NCBI GenBank assembly: GCA_002395965.1
Contig: DGVT01000109.1
Span: 2,489-15,772 of the forward strand
Direction of reading: 5' to 3'
Origin: Porphyromonadaceae bacterium UBA4277
GTDB taxonomy: Bacteria > Bacteroidota > Bacteroidia > Bacteroidales > Muribaculaceae
DNA length: 13,284 nucleotides
Part shown: positions 6,291-13,284 of the stretch, piece by piece
Layout: every line of letters starts with the position of its first letter
Numbering within the stretch: the first letter of the stretch is position 1
Program-made: the position numbers and the translations under genes
Notes under the pieces: generated by a model
The model's database searches: none
The model's input: the letters and a program-made list of their open reading frames with translations, nothing else
Told to the model about the DNA's origin: nothing

Positions 6291-8291
6291 TTATTGATTA
6301 AGTTGAATACCGAAATAGCCGTCCTCCACAGTGGTGCACTGGTTCTCCACGTCGCGGTGCAGTGTGTAGGTCTTAGAGATGAACGGCTCGAGTTTCACAT
6401 AGTCGCTATTGGTGCGTATCTCACTCGTGGTGCAAAGCAAAATTGTTTGCTCAGCGAGTTGGGGGAAGTATTCCTCCATGAGCGCGTCACGGCTTTCCTC
6501 GTCGAGCACACCCATCACGGTGTCAATCATCACCGGTGGGTCATAGTCTCCAAGGTTGCGTAGCACCTTGAGCAGCACCTGAATGAAAATCTGCTTTGAC
6601 GCGGCATTAAGCTGATTGAGCGAAATGGGATTGCCGGCAGTGTGATACATAGTGATGTTGAAATTCTCCATGCTGTCGCTAAGTTCCACTCGGCCAACGT
6701 GTCCTTTGTAGGACACAAGCAACTTGTTAAGTTGCTGTTGCATTTCGGTCTCAATCTGCTTTTTCTTCTTACGCAGCAGGTGGTCGGCCACGGTGTCAAA
6801 GAACGGGCGCAGTTTGACGAGCGTGTCAAACTTCACGTCCGGCTCTTGCTGGATTTGCACGTCAAACTGATGTATGCGGCGTTCCAGCCGTTTGATTTCG
6901 GCACCGATTGTTCCTGCTTGCGTCTTTAGCGTCTCAATCTTGCGCTGCGACGTTTCGTATGTTTGCACCAGCACTTCGTTGCCGCCGGTTTGTGTCTGAC
7001 GGTATGTGTTGAGTTGGCTTCGCAGATTGTCGATTTGTCCGAGTTGCAGTTCCATGTCAAGCCGCTCGCGGTCGATGGCTTGGAACTGGTTGGTTCCGGC
7101 ACCGTTGACAAGATTGCGCAGGGCGTTCACCTCGTCATCATCGAGATAAGCAAACGGGTCGGGAGTTGATGTACTTTCCTGTAAGGCAATCATGTGTGCC
7201 ACCACATTCTCCTCGTCAACTTCTTGCGCACACAGCGAGAGGTCTTTGAGGTAGGTGATGATTTTCTCGGTAACGTCGCGCAGCGTCTCCAGCGGATATG
7301 TTCCGGCGTTTTCTTTGAGCAACGTTTCTTTCACATGTAGGATGTTGCTTATCTCTTGCGAAAGGTTCGAGGCCAGTTTGGGCAGGAATACATTCACTTC
7401 CACATTGTCCATAAACGTTTTCAGCGTCTCGGTGTAATCGGCGGCACGCTTGATAATGCCGTCGATTTTGTTCACCAGGTCGGCAATACGTTTGTTGAGG
7501 TCGGCAGTTTCCTGCACCCCTGCTTTTGCCTTTTGATATTCTTCCTCGACGCTTGCCAGGTATTTGAACAGTTTATCCTGTTCGGCTTCGTTTTCGGCAA
7601 GTTGGATGGCGAGAGCCTGTTTCTGTGCGCATAGTTCGTTGTACTCCTGCTGCTCTTTCTCAGCGTCGAGACGTTGCTGTGCCCATTCCTGCTGCAACCG
7701 CTCACTGGCGCGTTTCAGTTGCAGGTACTTCTTGAAGCCCAACACGTTCTCAAAGTTGTCGCGTATGGTTTGTGCAAATACGTTTTTCTTCAGCAGTTCG
7801 CTGCTCTGCATCGCATCGAACAGGAAGTATTTGCTCAACTCCTGCGGCAAGTTGGCCTTGATGATTTTGTTGACCTGCTGCTCATATTTCACTCGGTCTT
7901 TGGCCGGAGTCATCGTGCCATAGACGAAGTTGTTGCCGTTCATGTTGAGCGATACGCTCTCCAACGGCCGGCCAGCCGGGTTCAGTTGATACACACGGCG
8001 CAGAATGTACTTCTGCTCTTGCCCCAGCACCTTGCCTACGAAAGTGATTTGCAGCGAAATCTCGGGTTTTACTTTGCCAAGTGCACCTTGATTGAGCAGT
8101 TCCTCAAAGTGTGCCTTGTTCTCAATCTTCAATCCATAGAGCGCACCGCTGATGGCCTCGAACAGTGTTGTCTTACCGCCGCCGTTTGCGCCACCTATCA
8201 AAATTATCGGTCGCTCATCATCCACTGTAAGGTCGAGGTCGAGCGAGAGATATGTCTTGTAGTTGCTGATTTTAATCTTCTGTATAAGCAT
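6291..8291 (-). CDS. DndD-like SMC/ABC-type ATPase
   Basis: This 666-residue SMC/Rad50-fold protein is close in layout to DndD. The N-terminal head has IKISNYKTYLSL and Walker A GANGGGKTT (34-42) followed by LFEAISGALYG, typical of DndD/RecF-like heads. Coiled-coil-rich stretches run at about 190-290 and 405-525. The C-terminal head has a signature-like NAASKQ (562-567), a Walker B-like PPVMIDT (585-591) and a D-loop GVLDEESR (594-601). No CxxC zinc hook is present; the only cysteines are isolated. The Walker B Asp is followed by Thr rather than Glu, which I recall as usual for DndD. DndD is an ATPase of DNA phosphorothioation systems, but no DndB, DndC or sulfurtransferase is seen here, so sulfur modification is not implied. 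The gene lies 12 bases after the small protein and 7 before the HerA-like gene. A DNA-sensing or damage-responsive ATPase within the restriction complex is a reasonable inference. Confidence 0.85.
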   Translation of the reverse strand: MLIQKIKISNYKTYLSLDLDLTVDDERPIILIGGANGGGKTTLFEAISGALYGLKIENKAHFEELLNQGALGKVKPEISLQITFVGKVLGQEQKYILRRVYQLNPAGRPLESVSLNMNGNNFVYGTMTPAKDRVKYEQQVNKIIKANLPQELSKYFLFDAMQSSELLKKNVFAQTIRDNFENVLGFKKYLQLKRASERLQQEWAQQRLDAEKEQQEYNELCAQKQALAIQLAENEAEQDKLFKYLASVEEEYQKAKAGVQETADLNKRIADLVNKIDGIIKRAADYTETLKTFMDNVEVNVFLPKLASNLSQEISNILHVKETLLKENAGTYPLETLRDVTEKIITYLKDLSLCAQEVDEENVVAHMIALQESTSTPDPFAYLDDDEVNALRNLVNGAGTNQFQAIDRERLDMELQLGQIDNLRSQLNTYRQTQTGGNEVLVQTYETSQRKIETLKTQAGTIGAEIKRLERRIHQFDVQIQQEPDVKFDTLVKLRPFFDTVADHLLRKKKKQIETEMQQQLNKLLVSYKGHVGRVELSDSMENFNITMYHTAGNPISLNQLNAASKQIFIQVLLKVLRNLGDYDPPVMIDTVMGVLDEESRDALMEEYFPQLAEQTILLCTTSEIRTNSDYVKLEPFISKTYTLHRDVENQCTTVEDGYFGIQLNQ

Positions 8292-8303
8292 AGCGGTGCG
8301 GTG

Positions 8304-8519
8304 TTATGATTTAATTTTTTGGATGGCGGCACGGATGATTTCCTCGGTGTCGCTGTCGGCAATTTCTATCACGTCAACTTTCTTGGCGTGATAAGCTTTC
8401 AAAATTTCCTCGCTGAGCCAATCAAAGTCGATGCCTTCCTGCTCGCAGATGGTCTCGATCATGGCGAGGTCGTCCTTGCGTATTCCGTAATGAACAAACT
8501 TGTTGTCGATGCCTTTCAT
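8304..8519 (-). CDS. Small acidic protein of the modification operon
   Basis: This 71-residue protein is encoded between the Res-like gene (gap 5 bases) and the DndD-like gene (gap 12 bases). It has no Cys pairs, membrane segment or signal peptide. The sequence is acidic overall and looks helical: a segment KDDLAMIETICEQEGID, then DWLSEEILKAYHAKK, and a final helix DTEEIIRAAIQKIKS. Spacing on both sides and conserved reading direction argue strongly that it is real despite its size. I recall a database family of 'DNA modification system-associated small protein' in comparable neighbourhoods, but cannot confirm membership from sequence alone. A role as subunit, adaptor or regulator linking Res to the DndD-like ATPase is inferred. 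The start chosen is the ATG at 8517-8519. Confidence 0.8.
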   Translation of the reverse strand: MKGIDNKFVHYGIRKDDLAMIETICEQEGIDFDWLSEEILKAYHAKKVDVIEIADSDTEEIIRAAIQKIKS

Positions 8520-8524
8520 CTCGG

Positions 8525-10894
8525 TTATGCGTTTTGGGGTTCAAAAATAGTCCAGTTGCTTAAATCTTCGGCGTTGTCAATCTTGAATTGGCAGTAGAGC
8601 CAGTTGCCATACTTGTCCACCTTGATTACTCCGCCGTGCAGGTTCTTGCCTTTGGCGTTCTCGGCAGCGATGTAGTCAACGAGCGCATTGTGCTTGTTGA
8701 CCACTTCGGAGTCGAGGTCACCGCCGGTGCCTTTGGTGTCGAAGAGGTAGATTTTGCCGCTTTTCGCACGGATAACAAAATCGACGTAGAAAAGAGCGGT
8801 TTGGTCTGCGCTGTTTTGGTATCTTATGGCGTAGTGCTGCTTGCCGTTGTCGCCGTTCTTGTACCACCAGTCGAGTGTCTCACGGTGGGCTTCAAGGAAG
8901 GCGGCAAACTTCTTCTCGGGCATTGAGGCCTCGTTGAGTTCGTAGAATGGCAGCAGCGCGTGCGCCTCGCCTTGTGCAGTGTGGTGCGTATCGCTGTCAT
9001 AGACACGCTCCTCGGGCACTTCCCACTGATAATCCACAAAGTTGCGGGCCGGTTTTCCTTTATTCTTTTGCGCTCGCAGTTTAAGATATGTGTCAAGGGC
9101 ACGGTCAATCAAGCGGTCAAACTTCTGGCGGTTCTCGTAGTAGAGCACCACTTTCTTCGCGTCGGTCTCGAAAATACCGAAATAGTCGGCTATCATTTCG
9201 AGCAGATAACTACTGATTTTGTCGGTGCGGCCTTTGGCCTCGAATTGTCCGCCCTTACCGTTGATATATGCGGTGAAAACACGGTTGATTTCGCCCACAG
9301 TGCGAGCATATTTCACTTGGTTCACTTTGAGAATCTGCTCCTCATTTTGGAAGTGAACGTCAGCAGGAATTTCGGCATTGATTTTCTTCACGTCGAGGCG
9401 GATGGTCATTTCGGCACGTCGGCGGTTCTGGTCAATCTCTGCATCGCCGGTGTCGGGCAACGGACGATAGTCATCGTCATCTTGCAGGGCTGCCAACTCG
9501 GCAAATGTAAACAGCGAGTTCGCCTGCCGTTCGATGTTGAAGAATTTCTCGGCTTCTTCATACAGCACTTGCCTGAAGTCCGGTCCCAAGTAGTTACGTC
9601 CGGCATTGGGCCGCTCGCTGTAGGTGCTGTTGAGCAACACGTTTTGCAGGTCTTTGCGACGGTAAGCGATGGCGGCATTGTTATGAATATAACTTGCGTC
9701 GGCGGCAAGAATTTGTATTCGCTCTTTGGCGATGTCGGTATAGACGTAGCCCACGTTAAGCACTTCGTCGCGATAATGCACCTGTTCGGGCATATGCAGG
9801 ATGCGCCCCACGGTCTGCGTGGTGAAGGTGTCACTTTGCAGTTTACGGAAAATGAGTAGCACGGCGGCGCGTGGGCAGTCCCAACCGAGGGCGATGGCCT
9901 CCTTGAACAGCAGCACCTGCACCATATTGTCCGGCTCATCGATGCCCGGCAGATTGCATTTCTCTCCTGCAAGCCAAATGGCGAGTTTCCCATTTTCTGG
10001 TGTGATGTGCCACTTGGGGTTTGCACTGAGGTATGCCTTGACTGTTTCGGCAATCTGCTCATCGTCTTGCGTCATGGTCTCTTTTGTGTCGTTGGGCAGT
10101 TGGATGAGCAACAGCGGATTGATGTTCACGCCCAATGCCTTATAGGCGTCGGCGAGTTGCTGACGCTTGCGCAGGGCGGTCTCAATCAGGTGCTCGTTGA
10201 GGGTGCGCTCGTCGTTGATGTCAATAGTGATGTCGGGGTTGAGCACCACTTCTTTTTTGATCATCTCGGCCTCAATCACTTCGCGACGCTCGACCACTAC
10301 GTTATAGTTGGTTTGCGTCTTGGGTGTGGCGCTGATGCGTATTTCCACGTTTGGGTCGATGCGGTCGAGCACCTGCTTGCTCTTGTCGGCGGTCTTACTC
10401 CAGAACATGTGCTCCTCGTCGATAACCACCACGATGGGCAAGCCGAGTTCCTCACGTGTGCGTCGTGCTATTTCATAGATGCTCGCGCTGCTCTCGCTCT
10501 CTCTCGCCATCACGTTGTTATCCTTGTTGACACTCTCCCAGTTCACGAACAGGATTTCTCCCGGCTGGATGCCCTCGCTTTGGTCCAGTTCGTCGAACAT
10601 AACAGGACTGAGGCTGCGGTTGTCCTCGTAGGCAAGACGAAGTTTGCTGTAACTCTGCAAGTGCAACTTGCGTGGAGCAAACCAAATGAAAGCGGCCTCC
10701 TGATACTTTGAGTCGCCACGGTCGCGCAGCGCGTCCACGAGTTGTGCCAGTGCCTCGCACGCCATCACGGTCTTGCCGCTGCCTGTGGGTGCTTCAAACA
10801 CGAGTTTGCGGCGCGTCTGTCCGCTATTGAGCAGCGTGATGGTTTTATCAACAAGTTCCGCTACCGCTTTACGCTGATATAGTAAATCCTTCAT
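8525..10894 (-). CDS. res: Type III-like restriction subunit: DEAD/DEAH helicase with PD-(D/E)xK nuclease
   Basis: This 789-residue Res-like protein has superfamily 2 helicase motifs in order: a YQRKAV start (6-11), Walker A EAPTGSGKT (34-42), DEEH (159-162, Walker B), SATPKT (188-193) and motif VI QTVGRILHMPE (360-370). The C-terminal end has a candidate nuclease core: FYVDF with Asp705, then YLFDTKG with Asp719 and Lys721, matching D...(D/E)xK. With the Mod protein it would cut unmodified DNA after ATP-dependent movement, as in type III systems. It is shorter than EcoP15I Res (about 970 residues by memory). The start ATG overlaps the Mod stop as ATGA (10891-10894), a coupling typical of paired subunits. 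In motif VI the second Arg of QxxGRxxR is His367. Because further ATPases follow, it may act within a larger complex. Confidence 0.92.
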   Translation of the reverse strand: MKDLLYQRKAVAELVDKTITLLNSGQTRRKLVFEAPTGSGKTVMACEALAQLVDALRDRGDSKYQEAAFIWFAPRKLHLQSYSKLRLAYEDNRSLSPVMFDELDQSEGIQPGEILFVNWESVNKDNNVMARESESSASIYEIARRTREELGLPIVVVIDEEHMFWSKTADKSKQVLDRIDPNVEIRISATPKTQTNYNVVVERREVIEAEMIKKEVVLNPDITIDINDERTLNEHLIETALRKRQQLADAYKALGVNINPLLLIQLPNDTKETMTQDDEQIAETVKAYLSANPKWHITPENGKLAIWLAGEKCNLPGIDEPDNMVQVLLFKEAIALGWDCPRAAVLLIFRKLQSDTFTTQTVGRILHMPEQVHYRDEVLNVGYVYTDIAKERIQILAADASYIHNNAAIAYRRKDLQNVLLNSTYSERPNAGRNYLGPDFRQVLYEEAEKFFNIERQANSLFTFAELAALQDDDDYRPLPDTGDAEIDQNRRRAEMTIRLDVKKINAEIPADVHFQNEEQILKVNQVKYARTVGEINRVFTAYINGKGGQFEAKGRTDKISSYLLEMIADYFGIFETDAKKVVLYYENRQKFDRLIDRALDTYLKLRAQKNKGKPARNFVDYQWEVPEERVYDSDTHHTAQGEAHALLPFYELNEASMPEKKFAAFLEAHRETLDWWYKNGDNGKQHYAIRYQNSADQTALFYVDFVIRAKSGKIYLFDTKGTGGDLDSEVVNKHNALVDYIAAENAKGKNLHGGVIKVDKYGNWLYCQFKIDNAEDLSNWTIFEPQNA

Positions 10895-12726
10895 CTCTCA
10901 CCTCCTTCCATTTCGGGGAACAACGAATCACTTGGCGCGGTTTCTTCGGCTTGCCCGGACACCATGTCAGGGTCAACATATATGTTTTGCTCTTTGCGCT
11001 TGGGCAGCACGCGCTTGTAGGCGTTGAGGATGGCCATGGGCAGGGCGCACAGTTCCACCTTGTCCTGCACGTCCTCGAAGTCTCCCGCCCAAGGGTCTTC
11101 GCTCGGCGAGAACACATACACTTTGATACGCTCGCCTTGCGGCAACTCAAACTGTTCGATGAGCGGTACGAGCAGTGGCACGGCTTCCTCACGGTAGATG
11201 ATGAGCATGCGTTTGTCGCCTTTCTCAAAGTAGCGGAACGCTTGCTTGACGACTTCCTGCCCGGCAAACGTCTGCTGCTCGGCATAGAGGTCTTCCTTGA
11301 TGCAGAGCATATCTGTGGCGAGCCGCACAAGCTTGCGCAGGTTTTGTGGAGAGCGTGAGCGCCCCACAAAGTCGGTACGGTAGTAGCGCAGGTTGTTGCC
11401 GTGCAGACCCTCTACGGCCTCACCGTTGGGCTTGGTGTAGCCGTTGATAACGCGCTTGTTGCGCTCGTAGGTCACGTTCTCACAGATGCCGTTCTCGTTG
11501 TTGGTCACGAGTATGCACTGGCGATGCCCACCGTCCTCGGCATTCAACTGCATTACAGCATGCATTGTCGTTCCGCTACCGGCGAAGAAATCGAGAACTT
11601 TAATGCCAAATGGCAACGGCGTAGCAATTTTTATAATATATTTTAGCAATTTGACGGCCTTTGGAAATCCGAATTCTTTAGTTCCAAAAATATCTGTTAT
11701 GTCTTTTGTTCCATCTTGCGTCATACCAACTTCTTCAGGTAGATATGAACTTGCAGAAACAAAACCAAACATTCCTCCTGCTTTTTTCCTATCATCTTCT
11801 TGCCAATATCGTAACATAGGACGAGAGATTCTCAGAAAATCGTAGTCGCCTGGGAACACTATTCTATCTTGAGAATAATAGTACTCAAAAGTATCTTTTG
11901 TTATTGCCCATGTCCTATTGTAACTTGCGGGATATTCATCTCCTGTCTTAGGATTAATAATTGTAAAATAACTTAATGGTCTTTCTATGGCTGATGTTTG
12001 TTTTGTTAAATCATGGATTCTCCAAGGGCGATTTGGAAAATCTGGAGTTTCATAGTATTTGCGCGTCTCTTTGTGAATTGCAGCTCTAAAACCACTTTTA
12101 CAGTAACATAAAACCCATTCATAATCTTGAGATAAGCCATGTGGCACGTCTGATTTGGCTGTTCTTTTTCGCCAAGGAATAGTTGCAAGGAAATCAAATT
12201 CGCGAAACACTTCATCGCACAGCAACTTCAAGTTGGCTTGCTCGTTGTCGTCGATGGAGATAAAGATAACTCCGCGGTCGCTAAGGAGTTTCTTGGCGAT
12301 GCGTAGGCGCTTGCTCATAAACGAGAGCCATTTACTGTGGCGGTAAGTGTCCTCGCTATCTACATAACTGTCGTTGTAGATGAAGTCTTTGTTGCCTGTG
12401 TTGTAGGGCGGGTCGATATAGATTACGTCGATTTTGCCGGCGTGGGTATAGGTTAAAGCGGTGAGTGCTTCGAGGTTGTCGCCCTCGATAAGGATGTGGT
12501 TCGGCGCATCGTCGCCGCCATCGGTTAGGCGCTTCGACTCGTCCTCGATAAGCACCGGCAGCTCGTCGCGCAGCCGTTCCTCCACGTCTTCGGGTTTGTC
12601 TTCCCACACCAGGCCGTAAGTCTTCTGGGTGCGCAGCAGTTCCAGCAAGTCGCCGCGCTCATCGTCAGTGAGCCCGGCTATCGCCTTGACGCGCTCTATC
12701 AGTTTCGCTCTTACTTCTGCTTTCAT
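10891..12726 (-). CDS. mod: Type III-like DNA adenine methyltransferase (Mod), beta class
   Basis: This 611-residue site-specific DNA methyltransferase probably makes N6-methyladenine. Motif IV is DPPYNTG (105-111). The S-adenosylmethionine motif I comes later as DFFAGSGTT (379-387). This order, with the target-recognition region between them, is the beta class typical of type III Mod. ILIEGDNLEAL (78-88) and GVIFISIDDNEQANLK (152-167) are other familiar family blocks. Length is similar to EcoP15I Mod. It modifies host sites and, with Res, gives site recognition to restriction. The start ATG at 12724-12726 gives the common N-terminal helix KAEVRAKLIERVKAI. It is the first gene of the operon, with a promoter at 12890-12924. 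Codons for about residues 174-375 are much more AT-rich than the rest, pointing to an exchanged recognition domain. No long simple-sequence repeat that would make it phase-variable is visible. Confidence 0.95.
   Translation of the reverse strand: MKAEVRAKLIERVKAIAGLTDDERGDLLELLRTQKTYGLVWEDKPEDVEERLRDELPVLIEDESKRLTDGGDDAPNHILIEGDNLEALTALTYTHAGKIDVIYIDPPYNTGNKDFIYNDSYVDSEDTYRHSKWLSFMSKRLRIAKKLLSDRGVIFISIDDNEQANLKLLCDEVFREFDFLATIPWRKRTAKSDVPHGLSQDYEWVLCYCKSGFRAAIHKETRKYYETPDFPNRPWRIHDLTKQTSAIERPLSYFTIINPKTGDEYPASYNRTWAITKDTFEYYYSQDRIVFPGDYDFLRISRPMLRYWQEDDRKKAGGMFGFVSASSYLPEEVGMTQDGTKDITDIFGTKEFGFPKAVKLLKYIIKIATPLPFGIKVLDFFAGSGTTMHAVMQLNAEDGGHRQCILVTNNENGICENVTYERNKRVINGYTKPNGEAVEGLHGNNLRYYRTDFVGRSRSPQNLRKLVRLATDMLCIKEDLYAEQQTFAGQEVVKQAFRYFEKGDKRMLIIYREEAVPLLVPLIEQFELPQGERIKVYVFSPSEDPWAGDFEDVQDKVELCALPMAILNAYKRVLPKRKEQNIYVDPDMVSGQAEETAPSDSLFPEMEGGER
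11600..12205 (-). other. AT-rich target-recognition segment within mod
   Basis: Sampled 60-base rows inside this segment have about 35-40% G+C (rows beginning 11701, 11761, 11881, 12001). Rows in the same gene outside it reach about 63-65% (11041, 12541). The edges fall near Mod residues 174 and 375, between the DPPY block and the SAM motif, where beta-class enzymes carry their DNA-recognition domain. This supports horizontal replacement of only the specificity domain while the catalytic parts were kept. Confidence 0.75.
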
Positions 12727-12764
12727 ACTTGTTATTTAATCGTTTATGAAAGATATTATAACAC

Positions 12765-12822
12765 CAAACTCCAGTGCAGTGCCAGAAAGCCGACCAAAGC
12801 TCATATACTACAAGGGAGTTTG
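12765..12822. repeat. 8-base inverted repeat in the mod leader
   Basis: CAAACTCC (12765-12772) and GGAGTTTG (12815-12822) are perfect inverted copies separated by 42 bases. They lie between the predicted transcription start near 12883 and the mod ATG at 12726, so the roughly 155-base leader could fold or bind a regulator. A second small stem, TTGCC/GGCAA with a 3-base loop, is at about 12850-12862. No conserved riboswitch was recognised in this leader. Confidence 0.4.
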
Positions 12823-12879
12823 TTGTGTATTAATTAGTTAAGTGGTCGTTTGCCGGTGGCAAGCTGCCAAAATTCTTGC

Positions 12880-13107
12880 CTATGAAATACAAAGGTAATG
12901 AAATTTTTGTAACATAGTTACAAAGTGGCCTATAAAAGTTTCCACCATTGCCCAAAAAGCGTGAATCGATATTAGAGGTTGTTTGAGAAACAGGATGTTG
13001 GTTACACAGTGATTAGCTACATCAATGTCACTAGAAAACCGGTCGATGATGCCATATCCTTTTGACAGGGATGTGCCGCCCTTCCACACTATATGGATGA
13101 GGGTGTG
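12880..13107 (-). pseudogene. AbiEii-type nucleotidyltransferase toxin remnant
   Basis: The minus-strand frame reads HIVWKGGTSLSKGYGIIDRF followed by SSDIDVA at about 13095-13015. This matches the conserved nucleotidyltransferase core of AbiEii/AbiGii toxins (KGGTSLSK...GLI.RFSEDIDL), including the GG and DxD elements. It is broken: TGA (13108-13110) and TAA (13120-13122) interrupt the same frame just upstream. After DIDVA the sequence no longer resembles the family, and the frame ends at 12880. Full-length toxins are roughly 250-300 residues, so this is a dead fragment. No intact AbiEi antitoxin gene is next to it within the window. It sits directly upstream of the modification operon and marks the area as a defence island. 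Confidence 0.7.
12890..12924 (-). promoter_or_regulatory. Candidate promoter of the mod-res operon
   Basis: On the minus strand TACCTTTG (12897-12890) is an exact Bacteroidota -7 element. A TTTG (12924-12921) stands upstream as a possible -33 element, but the spacer is 23 bases, longer than the usual 19-21. Expected transcription start is about 12880-12886. The promoter lies inside the AbiEii remnant, so it arose or was retained within decayed DNA. Confidence 0.6.
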
Positions 13108-13110
13108 TCA

Positions 13111-13284
13111 TAATTCAAATTATAGAAAATCAGAGGTGATCGAAGTATAACCCGACACATGTTGTGCATCTTCGAAGCACCCTTTTAATTCGCTGTCTTT
13201 CACCAAGCTGCGCACATCTTCGATGTTGCTTGCATGGTGTTAAAGAAATGGTCGCATCTTCGATGCGTCTGCGTTTTCAACGCT
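13111..13284. other. Decayed region upstream of the AbiEii remnant, no intact gene
   Basis: No complete gene can be supported here. On the minus strand a 39-codon frame without ATG (13239-13123) contains IEDVRSLVKDSELKG and ends at TAA 13120-13122, in the same frame as the AbiEii fragment. It may be part of the same decayed toxin or the tail of a lost neighbour; I do not recognise it. A 9-base word CATCTTCGA occurs three times (13168, 13215, 13255). Confidence 0.3.

Noticed and set aside
4700..8291. Complete Dnd phosphorothioation system
   Set aside because: DndD-like and HerA-like proteins are present, but no DndB, DndC (PAPS-reductase-like) or cysteine desulfurase is visible; the methyltransferase offers a different self mark.
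8960..9859. A 299-codon plus-strand open frame opposite the Res-like gene
   Set aside because: It is a shadow of the helicase-nuclease frame. It has no family motif, and every supported gene nearby is on the minus strand.
10891..12726. Phase-variable mod through simple-sequence repeats
   Set aside because: Type III mod genes are often phase-variable, but I see no long homopolymer or tandem short repeat in the frame or leader.
13167..13264. CATCTTCGA repeated three times as a possible repeat array
   Set aside because: The copies are only 9 bases long and unevenly spaced (47 and 40 bases), with no shared longer unit. This is too little for CRISPR, iterons or an attachment site.

Overview
The window looks like a Bacteroidota genome, probably order Bacteroidales. 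It carries TonB-dependent receptors with plug domains and a CbiK-like surface/periplasmic lipoprotein. Two promoters have the phylum-specific -7 element (TAnnTTTG), and starts lack Shine-Dalgarno sequences. All genes I can support lie on the minus strand, so the window reads from right to left. I saw no convincing tRNA, rRNA, insertion sequence or CRISPR array.

Left part (1-4311): a cobalamin-riboswitch-controlled transport operon. A promoter at 4280-4311 drives a leader with a full cobalamin aptamer (4095-4264) and a small hairpin just before the first start codon. Then come a BtuB-like TonB-dependent receptor (1907-4045), a CbiK-family chelatase with a lipoprotein signal (820-1920, overlapping the receptor end by 14 bases) and a second TonB-dependent receptor that runs off the left edge (1-808). 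Together they would capture a corrinoid or tetrapyrrole at the outer membrane, with expression falling when cobalamin is plentiful.

Middle (4405-4635): a 76-codon open frame resembling pieces of an AlbA_2/RecG-like ATP-binding protein joined together, probably a decayed remnant between the core operon and the accessory island.

Right part (4700-12924): a compact five-gene operon that looks like a DNA modification/restriction defence system. In transcription order: a type III-like beta-class DNA methyltransferase (Mod), a Res-like helicase with a PD-(D/E)xK nuclease end, a 71-residue acidic small protein, a DndD-like SMC/ABC ATPase and a HerA/DUF87 ATPase with an extra N-terminal region possibly related to DndE. 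Junctions are a 4-base overlap and gaps of 5, 12 and 7 bases, so the genes are almost certainly one transcription unit. The methyltransferase target-recognition region is strikingly AT-rich compared with the rest of the gene. Combining type III Mod-Res with a DndD/HerA pair is unlike the textbook two-gene type III system and is the best candidate here for a little-described system.

Right edge (12880-13284): a broken AbiEii-type nucleotidyltransferase toxin remnant, in which the promoter of the defence operon is embedded. This fits a turnover-prone defence island.
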